Positions 1 through 5,479 of a stretch of DNA of 5,479 nt are shown here, in pieces. The stretch spans positions 15,750 through 21,228 of the forward strand of contig MFGX01000076.1 of assembly GCA_001778455.1 (NCBI GenBank). Reading direction: 5' to 3'. The notes under the pieces were generated by a model. That model did not search any database and was not told the DNA's origin. It was given only the letters and a program-made list of their open reading frames with translations. Each line of letters begins with the position of its first letter. Within the stretch, counting starts at the first letter, position 1. Made by a program: the position numbers and the translations under genes. Source of the DNA: Candidatus Fraserbacteria bacterium RBG_16_55_9 (GTDB taxonomy: Bacteria; Bipolaricaulota; Bipolaricaulia; RBG-16-55-9).

Positions 1-3
1 TCG

Positions 4-2232
4 ATGTTAAAGACCATCGAGAACTTTCTAGGGGAACTTCAGCGTCGGAATCCCCGTTCGATTGTCTGCACCCAGCAGTTGCCTGAAGTGCCTCCCCGCT
101 TCGCTCAGCTAAGAAGCCCACTTCCCGAGTCCCTCTCTGCGTATCTAGAAGACAAAAAACTCTCGCTCTATGCCCATCAAGTTGAGACAATCGAGCAAGC
201 TCGTGTGGGGACTCATGTTGTCATGACAACTCCTACGGCCTCGGGAAAATCGCTCGCGTTCAATCTCGCCGTCTTCGAAAGGCTCTACAAGAATCCCGAC
301 GCCACGGCTCTATATCTCTATCCACTCAAAGCCCTTACGCAAGACCAGCTTCAAGCGATTCACCGACTTGAAGCGGGAACGGGCATCCAAGCTCATGCAG
401 CCATCTACGATGGCGATACCCCCCAGCACGTGCGCCAATTGATCCGAGATGAGTCGAGGGTGGTCCTGACCAATCCATATGCGCTTCATCAGTATTTGCC
501 CTGGCACCACAAATGGCGACGATTCTTCAAGAATCTACAGTTTGTGATCCTCGATGAATCTCACACATACCGAGGAATCTTCGGCTCAAATGTGGCCCTT
601 TTGATGCGGCGTCTGCGCCGCATCGCGGAGCACTACGGAGCGCAGCCCCAATTCATTCTTTCGTCCGCTACCATGGCCAATCCACAGGAGCACAGTGAAA
701 AACTCGTCGGGTTGAATTTTCAAGTGGTCGCAGAGAACGGCGCTGCCCGCGGGGCAAGACATTTTCTATTCTGGAACTCCATTGCGGATGCCAGTCGATC
801 GGTCCATCGCCAGACGAGCGATCTGCTCGCCCAGCACGTGAAATCGGGATTGCAGGCGCTCTGCTTCACGATCTCAAGGAAGCTGGCGGAACTCATTGCG
901 CTCTGGGCCAAAGAACAAGGCCCTGATGGTTCGATCGCAGCGTATCGTGCGGGCTACTCTCCAGAGGAACGACGACAGATTGAAAAAGCGCTCCGGGAGG
1001 GCGAACTTCGGGGCGTTGCTTCCACAAGCGCATTAGAGCTGGGAATTGACATCGGCGGACTCGATGCTGTGATCATCTCGGGTTACCCTGGCACGGTCAT
1101 ATCCACATGGCAGATGGCCGGGCGTGCGGGGCGCGGCCGCGAGTCGGCCATGGTCACGCTCATTGGCTTTGAAAACCCGCTCGATCAATACTTCATGAAG
1201 CACCCGAGTAAATTCTTCGAGCGGCCCCACGAGCATGCGATCATCGACCTGGAAAACCCGCACATTCTCTTGGGGCACGCCATGTGCGCAGCGGCGGAGT
1301 TGCCCATCAAACTCGAGCGAGGCGAGAGATATTTCGGCGAGAGTCTGAGTGAGTCCCTCAAGTCGCTGGAGCGCCAGAAATTGATTCAAAAGACGCCCGC
1401 GGGCTGGGTCTATCGAGGGATGGCGCGCCCGGTGGAAGTTGTCAGCTTGGATCACATCTCTGAGAGGGCCATTCAAGTACTCCACGAGGGAGAAGTGCTG
1501 GAGACCCTAGAGCTCCGCCGAGCGTATGAAGAGGCACACACGGGGGCGGTCTTGCTGCACCGCGGCGAGAGCTTTCTAGTCAAGATGCTCGATCTGGAGG
1601 CGGGCGTGGCACACGTCGTAAGAGAAGATGTGGATTACTACACCGATGTGATGCAGATGGTGGACATCCGCATTCGAAAAGAGCGGCTACAGCGAAAGAC
1701 GACGTTGGGAACGCTTTCTATGGGAGATGTAAGAGTCATGGAGCGATTTCATGGCTATCGAGTGAAGCGGCATGATCGGACATTGGGTCTTCATGGGCTG
1801 GAGTTGCCCGCCTTGGAGTTCGAGACTGTGGCGCTCTGGTTCACGCTGCCAGAAGAGTTTTCATCGAATCTACGCGCAGAAGGGCTCGATTGGGCAGGTG
1901 GATTGCATGCCGCGGAGCATGCGCTGATTGCGATGACGCCCTATCACGCCATGTGCGATCGCTGGGATATCGGCGGGATGTCCACTCCCACTCATCCCGA
2001 TACCAAGAGTGCCACGATCTTCATCTACGACGGTTATCAAGGGGGTATCGGGATTGCAGAGAAAGCGTTCCATCTCTTTCAGGATCTCGTGCAGACGACC
2101 TATGAACTAGTCCGCGATTGCGGGTGCGAGGACGGCTGCCCGTCGTGCATCTACTCACCCAAGTGCGGGAATAACAATGAGTCTATTGATAAACGGGCAG
2201 CTGTGAAGATTCTGGATGGACTTCTTCCGTGA
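4..2232 (+). CDS. DEAD/DEAH-box superfamily 2 DNA helicase, YprA/MrfA type, with C-terminal DUF1998 region
   Basis: Predicted ATP-dependent DNA helicase or translocase of 742 residues, acting in the cytoplasm. Motifs appear in the expected order: a Q-motif-like LYAHQ (55-59), Walker A TPTASGKS with K82, the Walker B/motif II variant DESH (184-187, E185 catalytic), motif III SAT (221-223), motif V ELGIDIGGLD (345-354) and motif VI QMAGRAGRGR (370-379, arginine fingers). The C-terminal half has the DUF1998 landmarks HAAEH (635-639) and YDGYQGG (675-681). It ends in a cysteine cluster, C706, C708, C712, C715 and C721, followed by GNNN, which matches the zinc-binding CxCxxGCPSC...C pattern of this family. 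B. subtilis MrfA (YprA), of similar length, works in mitomycin C repair with the nuclease MrfB; the same role here is inferred. No nuclease partner is visible, but upstream sequence is missing. The frame is open to base 1, so the ATG at 4 is not certain to be the true start; no ribosome binding site can be assessed. The remote alternative is a different DUF1998 helicase subfamily. Confidence 0.93.
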   Translation: MLKTIENFLGELQRRNPRSIVCTQQLPEVPPRFAQLRSPLPESLSAYLEDKKLSLYAHQVETIEQARVGTHVVMTTPTASGKSLAFNLAVFERLYKNPDATALYLYPLKALTQDQLQAIHRLEAGTGIQAHAAIYDGDTPQHVRQLIRDESRVVLTNPYALHQYLPWHHKWRRFFKNLQFVILDESHTYRGIFGSNVALLMRRLRRIAEHYGAQPQFILSSATMANPQEHSEKLVGLNFQVVAENGAARGARHFLFWNSIADASRSVHRQTSDLLAQHVKSGLQALCFTISRKLAELIALWAKEQGPDGSIAAYRAGYSPEERRQIEKALREGELRGVASTSALELGIDIGGLDAVIISGYPGTVISTWQMAGRAGRGRESAMVTLIGFENPLDQYFMKHPSKFFERPHEHAIIDLENPHILLGHAMCAAAELPIKLERGERYFGESLSESLKSLERQKLIQKTPAGWVYRGMARPVEVVSLDHISERAIQVLHEGEVLETLELRRAYEEAHTGAVLLHRGESFLVKMLDLEAGVAHVVREDVDYYTDVMQMVDIRIRKERLQRKTTLGTLSMGDVRVMERFHGYRVKRHDRTLGLHGLELPALEFETVALWFTLPEEFSSNLRAEGLDWAGGLHAAEHALIAMTPYHAMCDRWDIGGMSTPTHPDTKSATIFIYDGYQGGIGIAEKAFHLFQDLVQTTYELVRDCGCEDGCPSCIYSPKCGNNNESIDKRAAVKILDGLLP

Positions 2233-2238
2233 GATCTA

Positions 2239-2367
2239 CTAGGAGTCTTTGTCTTTCTTGTCTTTCTCTTCGCTTGTTTCGCTTTCGTCTTTCTTGGTCT
2301 TCTTGCGATGCCCCTTGCCCTTGTAGACCACGCTAATCCCCTTGGGAGGTGTCCAGCTCTTAGACAT
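2239..2367 (-). CDS. Small highly charged hypothetical protein (42 aa)
   Basis: I do not recognise this protein. It has 42 codons, starting ATG at 2367-2365 and ending in a tandem TAG TAG. The case for a real gene is strong for its size. A Shine-Dalgarno AAGGAG (2382-2377) lies 9 bases before the ATG. A good promoter lies about 50-80 bases upstream, at 2446-2418. The frame fits exactly into the gap between its two neighbours. The N-terminal part (1-20) begins MSKSWTPPKG and carries a short hydrophobic-aromatic patch ISVVY (11-15) followed by KGKGHRKK. The C-terminal half is low complexity: 17 of residues 21-42 are Lys, Arg, Asp or Glu, so it is probably disordered. It has 12 Lys, 1 Arg, 4 Asp and 4 Glu, giving a net positive charge. 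There is no signal peptide, membrane segment or cysteine. A cytoplasmic nucleic-acid- or ribosome-associated role would suit the composition, but this is only inference. The gene converges on the helicase gene with 6 bases between the stops. Confidence 0.68.
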   Translation of the reverse strand: MSKSWTPPKGISVVYKGKGHRKKTKKDESETSEEKDKKDKDS

Positions 2368-2376
2368 CTTGTCTCT

Positions 2377-2382
2377 CTCCTT
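2377..2382 (-). promoter_or_regulatory. Shine-Dalgarno of the 42-codon gene
   Basis: AAGGAG on the minus strand, 9 bases before the ATG at 2367. A strong ribosome binding site at correct spacing in front of such a short frame is one of the main reasons for calling the gene. Confidence 0.7.
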
Positions 2383-2417
2383 CTGTGCTCTTTCTCAGTG
2401 GGAATATATTAAGGGGT

Positions 2418-2446
2418 AGTATACCACGAAATTCGCTGACCCTCAA
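2418..2446 (-). promoter_or_regulatory. Sigma-70-type promoter of the 42-codon gene, -35 overlapping the ATPase stop codon
   Basis: On the minus strand TTGAGG (2446-2441) and TATACT (2423-2418) are separated by exactly 17 bases, close to the TTGACA-17-TATAAT consensus. Predicted transcription starts near 2411, leaving a leader of about 43 bases that contains the AAGGAG site. The TGA stop of the upstream ABC ATPase gene (2445-2443) lies inside the -35 box. A second -10-like TATATT occurs at 2408-2403 but has no good -35 box. The promoter would let the small gene be expressed separately from the ABC operon, although read-through from that operon is also possible because no terminator is visible between them. 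Confidence 0.68.
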
Positions 2447-3138
2447 GATTTGGGTACGATCGAGCCGTCCTTAAGATGCACAATGCGGTCCGCGCGTTCC
2501 ATGATCTTGAGGTCGTGGGTACTGAAAACGAACGTGGTGCCCTGATCGCGGCTCAGCCGATGCATCAGATCGATGATTGATTTACCGGTCTCTGAGTCCA
2601 AGTTGGCCGTAGGCTCATCGGCCAGGATCAATGCGGGTTCTGTGACGAGGGCCCGGGCAATGGCTACCCGCTGCTGTTGGCCTCCTGAAAGCTCATCGGG
2701 CCGGTGGCGAACAACCTCATCTAAGCCCACAGCTTGAAGGATCTGCCCGACACGCTCGCGGTGGTGCTTCGCATGATCTCCGCGCAAGACCAGCGGAAAC
2801 TCCACGTTCTCATAGGCGGAAAGCACAGGAATCAGACTGAACGTCTGGAAGATGAATCCGATCTTCTGACGTCGAAGCCGCGCCAGTTCATCGCGAGAGA
2901 GCGATGTCACCTCCCGACCTTCGATCGCCACCTGACCGGATGTGGGCTTATCCAGGCAACCGATCATATTGAGCAGCGTGGTCTTCCCGCTTCCCGAAGG
3001 CCCTGCAACGCAGAGAAATTCCCCACGGGAGACGCCCAGACTGACTCCCTTGAGAGCTAATATGGTCGTTTTGCCCAGCTGGTACTCTTTAGTCACGTCG
3101 TGGATCAGGACGACTGGCGCGCCGGTTTCTTGTCTCAT
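2443..3138 (-). CDS. ABC transporter ATP-binding protein, LolD/MacB type
   Basis: Cytoplasmic nucleotide-binding subunit of 231 residues, the usual length for LolD-like ATPases, which power FtsX-fold permeases rather than ordinary import. The motifs are complete: Walker A GPSGSGKT (46-53), Q-loop glutamine Q98, signature LSGGQ (150-154), Walker B ALILADEP (169-176, catalytic E175), D-loop ANLD (178-181) and switch H208. It should hydrolyse ATP and pair with the permease encoded at 3950-5191. The frame also has an ATG nine bases upstream at 3147. I prefer the ATG at 3138: it overlaps the stop of the preceding gene as ATGA, and AAAGGA (3153-3148) sits 9 bases before it, whereas that site directly abuts the upstream ATG with no spacing. 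Translation is therefore probably coupled to the LolA-like gene. Its stop codon lies inside the promoter of the next small gene. Whether the complex works as LolCDE, as MacB or as another exporter cannot be told from this subunit. Confidence 0.94.
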   Translation of the reverse strand: MRQETGAPVVLIHDVTKEYQLGKTTILALKGVSLGVSRGEFLCVAGPSGSGKTTLLNMIGCLDKPTSGQVAIEGREVTSLSRDELARLRRQKIGFIFQTFSLIPVLSAYENVEFPLVLRGDHAKHHRERVGQILQAVGLDEVVRHRPDELSGGQQQRVAIARALVTEPALILADEPTANLDSETGKSIIDLMHRLSRDQGTTFVFSTHDLKIMERADRIVHLKDGSIVPKS

Positions 3139-3890
3139 CCCTTGCATTCCTTTATATGATATTCTTCCGTGAAGACTTCATCGGGTAGATCTTCCTGAGC
3201 TTCCATGGTAAGCGTCGTCAGAATTGTCCTGGCTCCCTCTTCCAGTGCACTTTCCATAATGGCCTTCGAGGGACGGACGGCTCCGGCCAGCTCCTTGAAC
3301 TCGACGTAGGTCACCCACTTGAGCAACTCTCCCGATGCTGTGTAGTATTCAGCCCTCATGGGCAAGAACGTCTCGACCTCAATCCAGTAGAGGACTCTGT
3401 CATAGGCGATGCTCGCGTCCTTCGCCTGAAGCTCCAATTTGTAAGCGGATTTCCCACCCAGATCTTCCACACCCAGGAGGCTCGCTGAGTAGTCAGCTGC
3501 CAGGTCCAGTCGGGCAACATCCCCATAAGAGAAGATCGATCCCACCAACCCAAATTGGGTCCCTACTGCAAGAAACTCGCAGCTACTGGGGAAGAAGATC
3601 TTGATGTCATCGCCTACGCGCAGGACCTTCTGGCCTTTCTGGTCTTCTGGAGTGAGAAACTCGATCAACGACTTCTCTCCCTTGCGATAGACCTTCATGG
3701 AATACGCCTGAGTTGCCCCATCCACTTTGATGTTCTCCAAACTCACCTCGGAGATGAAGATGTCTGGATAGAGTACACTCAGGGCTTTCGCTAGGATCTC
3801 TTGAGCGGTCGGCTCCGTTTGAGTACGAGCATACAAGGAAAAAAAAGCGAGAAGAGCAATACTTGCCAACCCGAAGATTCTTTTCTTCAT
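3135..3890 (-). CDS. Secreted LolA-like protein ('outer membrane lipoprotein-sorting protein' family)
   Basis: Periplasmic protein of 251 residues. It starts with a classic Sec signal, MKKR followed by a hydrophobic stretch (about 5-19), with cleavage probably after about residue 21-25. There is no lipobox, so it should be soluble. The mature part resembles the LolA-like family annotated as outer membrane lipoprotein-sorting proteins (Pfam LolA_like, PF17131). It shows alternating beta-strand segments, the YRKGEKSLIEFLTPEDQKG stretch (68-86), VLRVGDDIKIFFP (89-101), GSIFSYGDVARLDLAADY (117-134) and the LYWIEVETFLPMRAEYY block (167-183). This fold has a hydrophobic cavity for acyl chains in LolA/LolB; binding of a lipid or lipoprotein here is inferred. 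An in-frame ATG at 3920 would add 10 residues, but AAAGGAG 8 bases before the ATG at 3890 and the clean signal peptide fix the shorter start. The gene sits between the permease (59 bases upstream) and the ATPase (4-base overlap), so it is very likely a dedicated partner of that transporter. It has one cysteine in the mature body (C104) and another near the C-terminus (C249). Confidence 0.88.
   Translation of the reverse strand: MKKRIFGLASIALLAFFSLYARTQTEPTAQEILAKALSVLYPDIFISEVSLENIKVDGATQAYSMKVYRKGEKSLIEFLTPEDQKGQKVLRVGDDIKIFFPSSCEFLAVGTQFGLVGSIFSYGDVARLDLAADYSASLLGVEDLGGKSAYKLELQAKDASIAYDRVLYWIEVETFLPMRAEYYTASGELLKWVTYVEFKELAGAVRPSKAIMESALEEGARTILTTLTMEAQEDLPDEVFTEEYHIKECKG
3148..3153 (-). 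promoter_or_regulatory. Shine-Dalgarno that decides the ATPase start
   Basis: AAAGGA on the minus strand lies inside the end of the LolA-like gene. It is 9 bases before the ATG at 3138 and 0 bases before the ATG at 3147, so it favours the shorter ATPase frame with the ATGA overlap. Confidence 0.55.
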
Positions 3891-3898
3891 GCGCGCCA

Positions 3899-3905
3899 CT
3901 CCTTT
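3899..3905 (-). promoter_or_regulatory. Shine-Dalgarno that decides the LolA-like start
   Basis: AAAGGAG on the minus strand, 8 bases before the ATG at 3890. It lies inside the longer open frame that begins at 3920 and so argues against that longer start. Confidence 0.7.
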
Positions 3906-3949
3906 ACCCTGTACATACATACTCGCCGCGCGGGTCTACGGATTTCCCA

Positions 3950-5191
3950 TCAGATGTGACGTAAGGCAGTCACTGGTTCCTGCTTTGATGCAAGATATGC
4001 CGGATAGATTGCTGCGAGCATAGAGACCAGCTGAGCGAAGACAAAGAAGATCAAGATCCAGCCCCAAGAGAACTCAGCATAGATCACATTTCCGATCGGG
4101 GCAGACAGAACGGAGGAGATGCTGCTGGGTGGTGAGATCCCCACGACGGAAAGATACTTGATCAGGCTGCCACCGAGAAATCCCCCCAAGAGACCGCCCG
4201 CTGCCCCGATCAGTTGCCCCTCCAACACGAAGAGCGTAAGGAGCTGCGGGCGCGTCGCCCCCAGGGCCATCATCGTCCCGATCTCTCGCGTCCTCTCGAA
4301 GACGGCCATGAGCATCGTGTTGGCCATACCGAGCATCGCGATGGCGATGACGATGAACGAGATCACACTGAGAAGCCAACGCCGGAACGTGAGGGTCTGC
4401 CAGATGGCTGCTCCAGTCTCCTTCCAGGTCTGGAGTTCTACTCCATCGTCGGCAAGGCGCTCTGTAAGAAGTGCGGCTGTCTGGTCTGTCCAGTCCACGT
4501 CTCTTAGGCTGACGGCAATCTCCGTGATTTTCCCCGCAAGCCCCAGCAACCGTTGAGCACCCGCCAGATGGATCACGATCATGGAACCATCGTACTGGGG
4601 GTAACCCGTGTAGAAGATGCCCTTCACTTCGAAGCGGCCTGCATTCAGCCCGCCACTGGCTGTCGTGCCCACGAGCAAGGGAACTGAGCCCACGCGAAGC
4701 TTGAGGTCTTCCGCCAGTTGCTTGCCCACCAAGACGTACCCCAGTTGATCGTCTAAGTAGCTTCCGCCCTCCATGATCGAGTTCGCGATGACACCAGTGC
4801 TTCGTTCGGCCTCGGGTCGAATGGCCAAGGCCATTACACCGGTGTTCTCGCTCCCTAGGCTGAGGATCGCCCGAAAGCGAATGCGGGGGGAGACGCCTTC
4901 GACGCCGGGAGTGTCCTTCACAGCCTCAAGCAAATCTTCGGATTCAGCGAGAGCGATGTCGAGTGGGAGGAGACGGGATTTCTCGGTGTAGCCTTGGGCG
5001 TAGAGTTGAATGTGCCCTGCCTGGGCCTTGATGAAGTTGTCCGTGATCTGCTTGTCCATCCCGCTGATGAGCCCTTGGAAGAAGATGATGAGTGTGAGCC
5101 CCAGCCCGATGCCGAGGAGAGTGATTGCGGATCGGCGTCGGTTGCGCAGCACATTTCGTGCGGCGATCTTGAACAGAGTGAGCAGGAACAC
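3950..5191 (-). CDS. ABC transporter permease, FtsX/MacB-LolC/E type
   Basis: Inner-membrane permease of 413 residues with the four-helix layout of MacB and LolC/E. Helix 1 is about 22-44, after the basic RNRRR (16-20). A large periplasmic domain (about 45-270) follows. Three C-terminal helices lie at about 272-297, 318-346 and 376-400. Family marks include GHIQLYAQGY (59-68) at the start of the periplasmic domain, FERTREIGTMMALGATRPQ (298-316) after helix 2, which matches the conserved FtsX coupling segment that contacts the ATPase, and the terminal YPAYLASKQEPVTALRHI (396-413). The start codon is GTG (5191-5189), with AAGGGAG (5204-5198) 6 bases upstream. It is the first gene of a minus-strand operon with the LolA-like protein and the ATPase. 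Since no second permease is encoded nearby, a homodimer is likely. Known members of the family drive lipoprotein release (LolCDE) or periplasmic export (MacB); the LolA-like neighbour favours lipoprotein or lipid transfer, but the substrate is unknown. Confidence 0.93.
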   Translation of the reverse strand: MFLLTLFKIAARNVLRNRRRSAITLLGIGLGLTLIIFFQGLISGMDKQITDNFIKAQAGHIQLYAQGYTEKSRLLPLDIALAESEDLLEAVKDTPGVEGVSPRIRFRAILSLGSENTGVMALAIRPEAERSTGVIANSIMEGGSYLDDQLGYVLVGKQLAEDLKLRVGSVPLLVGTTASGGLNAGRFEVKGIFYTGYPQYDGSMIVIHLAGAQRLLGLAGKITEIAVSLRDVDWTDQTAALLTERLADDGVELQTWKETGAAIWQTLTFRRWLLSVISFIVIAIAMLGMANTMLMAVFERTREIGTMMALGATRPQLLTLFVLEGQLIGAAGGLLGGFLGGSLIKYLSVVGISPPSSISSVLSAPIGNVIYAEFSWGWILIFFVFAQLVSMLAAIYPAYLASKQEPVTALRHI

Positions 5192-5221
5192 TTTGAACTC
5201 CCTTCCGATCGTTCAATCTAC

Positions 5222-5248
5222 ATTGTACACGAAGCAGGAGACCAGCAA
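5222..5248 (-). promoter_or_regulatory. Candidate promoter of the permease-LolA-like-ATPase operon
   Basis: On the minus strand TTGCTG (5248-5243) precedes TACAAT (5227-5222) by 15 bases. The -10 box matches 5 of 6 consensus positions, but the spacing is shorter than the usual 16-18. Predicted transcription starts near 5215, giving a leader of about 24 bases that includes the AAGGGAG site. It is the best match in the intergenic region but moderate in quality. Confidence 0.4.
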
Positions 5249-5306
5249 TTGAGTATCAAGCCTAGGCGCTGACGGACGACATTGAAACATCTCCCATCCT
5301 CATCTT

Positions 5307-5324
5307 AGCAAGGGCTTACTTGCT
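5307..5324. repeat. Perfect inverted repeat in the divergent intergenic region
   Basis: AGCAAG and CTTGCT form 6-base arms around a 6-base centre (ggctta). The right arm overlaps the -35 box proposed for the lipoprotein gene. That is a suitable place for an operator, but short dyads also arise by chance, and no regulator gene is in view. Confidence 0.35.
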
Positions 5325-5349
5325 GTCCACGTCGCGCACCCAGTACGAT
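5320..5349 (+). promoter_or_regulatory. Candidate promoter of the lipoprotein gene
   Basis: TTGCTG (5320-5325) and TACGAT (5344-5349) with an 18-base spacer. Transcription would start near 5356, about 29 bases before the GTG start. The -10 box matches 4 of 6 consensus positions, so this is a moderate candidate. Confidence 0.38.
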
Positions 5350-5384
5350 AACCCTCAGAGATTACTCATAAAGGGGGAAGCGGA

Positions 5385-5479
5385 GTGAAGCGTTACTATT
5401 ACCTTCTGTCTCTGGTATTGGTGCTGGGGTTGCTGGCTACCGGATGCAGCAGTGGGGGAGGAGTGAAGACCAGCGAAGT
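5385..5479 (+). CDS. N-terminus of a putative lipoprotein, truncated by the window edge
   Basis: Only the first 31 codons are present; the gene continues past the right edge. It starts at GTG (5385-5387) with AAGGGGG (5371-5377) 7 bases upstream. The N-terminus is a type II signal peptide: basic KR, a leucine- and valine-rich core (about 7-17) and a lipobox ATGC with the acylated cysteine at residue 21. The mature end CSSGGG looks like the flexible linker usual after a lipidated cysteine. Serine rather than aspartate at position +2 would, by the enterobacterial rule, allow outer-membrane sorting. Function cannot be assigned from so short a piece. It is divergent from the Lol-like operon, so a functional link with that transporter is possible. 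In many genomes this is how a substrate-binding lipoprotein of an unrelated transporter would also begin. Confidence 0.72.
   Translation, partial: MKRYYYLLSLVLVLGLLATGCSSGGGVKTSE

Noticed and set aside
1033..1485. 150-codon open frame on the minus strand inside the helicase gene
   Set aside because: It lies wholly antisense to a gene with clear helicase motifs, its product has no recognisable domain, and open antisense frames are common in GC-rich coding sequence.
2246..2305. The repeated gtctt/tcttt pyrimidine-rich stretch as a DNA repeat or terminator tract
   Set aside because: It is the complement of the Lys/Asp/Glu codons (AAG, AAA, GAC, GAA) of the 42-codon gene. It has no regular unit and no preceding hairpin.
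3912..3917. TATGTA on the minus strand as a possible -10 box for a separate promoter of the LolA-like gene
   Set aside because: There is no acceptable -35 box 16-18 bases upstream, and the 59-base gap after the permease is compatible with simple co-transcription.
3891..3920. Ten-residue N-terminal extension of the LolA-like protein from the ATG at 3920
   Set aside because: It would place MYVQGKGVAR before a standard MKKR signal peptide, and the strong AAAGGAG site lies within it, spaced for the ATG at 3890.
4119..4556. 145-codon open frame on the plus strand inside the permease gene
   Set aside because: It is antisense to the conserved FtsX coupling segment and C-terminal helices. The translation is rich in Arg, Pro and Ser with no domain, as expected for a shadow frame.
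2443..5191. Calling the transporter MacAB, a macrolide or peptide exporter
   Set aside because: MacB fuses the ATPase to the permease and needs a MacA-type membrane fusion protein. Here the two are separate and the partner is LolA-like, without the coiled-coil or biotinyl-lipoyl pattern of MacA.

Overview
The window looks like bacterial chromosome from a Gram-negative (diderm) organism with moderate-to-high GC content. The diderm inference rests on a LolA-like periplasmic carrier and on a lipoprotein signal sequence with a lipobox. The lineage cannot be fixed from this sequence; no rRNA, tRNA or taxon-specific marker is present. I see no insertion sequences, CRISPR arrays, tRNAs or phage genes.

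Layout. Positions 4-2232 (+) encode an almost full-length DEAD/DEAH-type superfamily 2 helicase of the YprA/MrfA type, with a C-terminal DUF1998 region and a cysteine cluster. Six bases beyond its stop, and convergent with it, lies a 42-codon gene on the minus strand (2239-2367). It has a strong Shine-Dalgarno sequence and its own sigma-70-type promoter, whose -35 box overlaps the stop codon of the next gene upstream.

From 5191 down to 2443 (-) runs a compact three-gene operon: an FtsX/MacB-fold ABC permease, a secreted LolA-like 'outer membrane lipoprotein-sorting' protein, and a LolD/MacB-type ABC ATPase. The last two genes are coupled by a 4-base ATGA overlap. Divergent from the operon across a 193-base intergenic region, a lipoprotein gene begins at 5385 (+) and runs off the right edge.

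How the genes fit together. The permease and ATPase probably form a Lol-like or MacB-like mechanotransmission complex, with the permease as a homodimer because only one permease gene is present. The LolA-like protein would act as its periplasmic partner, moving a lipoprotein or lipid from the inner membrane. The divergent lipoprotein is a plausible but unproven client or partner. The helicase is an unrelated neighbour, probably in DNA repair. The 42-residue charged protein has no recognised family and is the least explained gene here.
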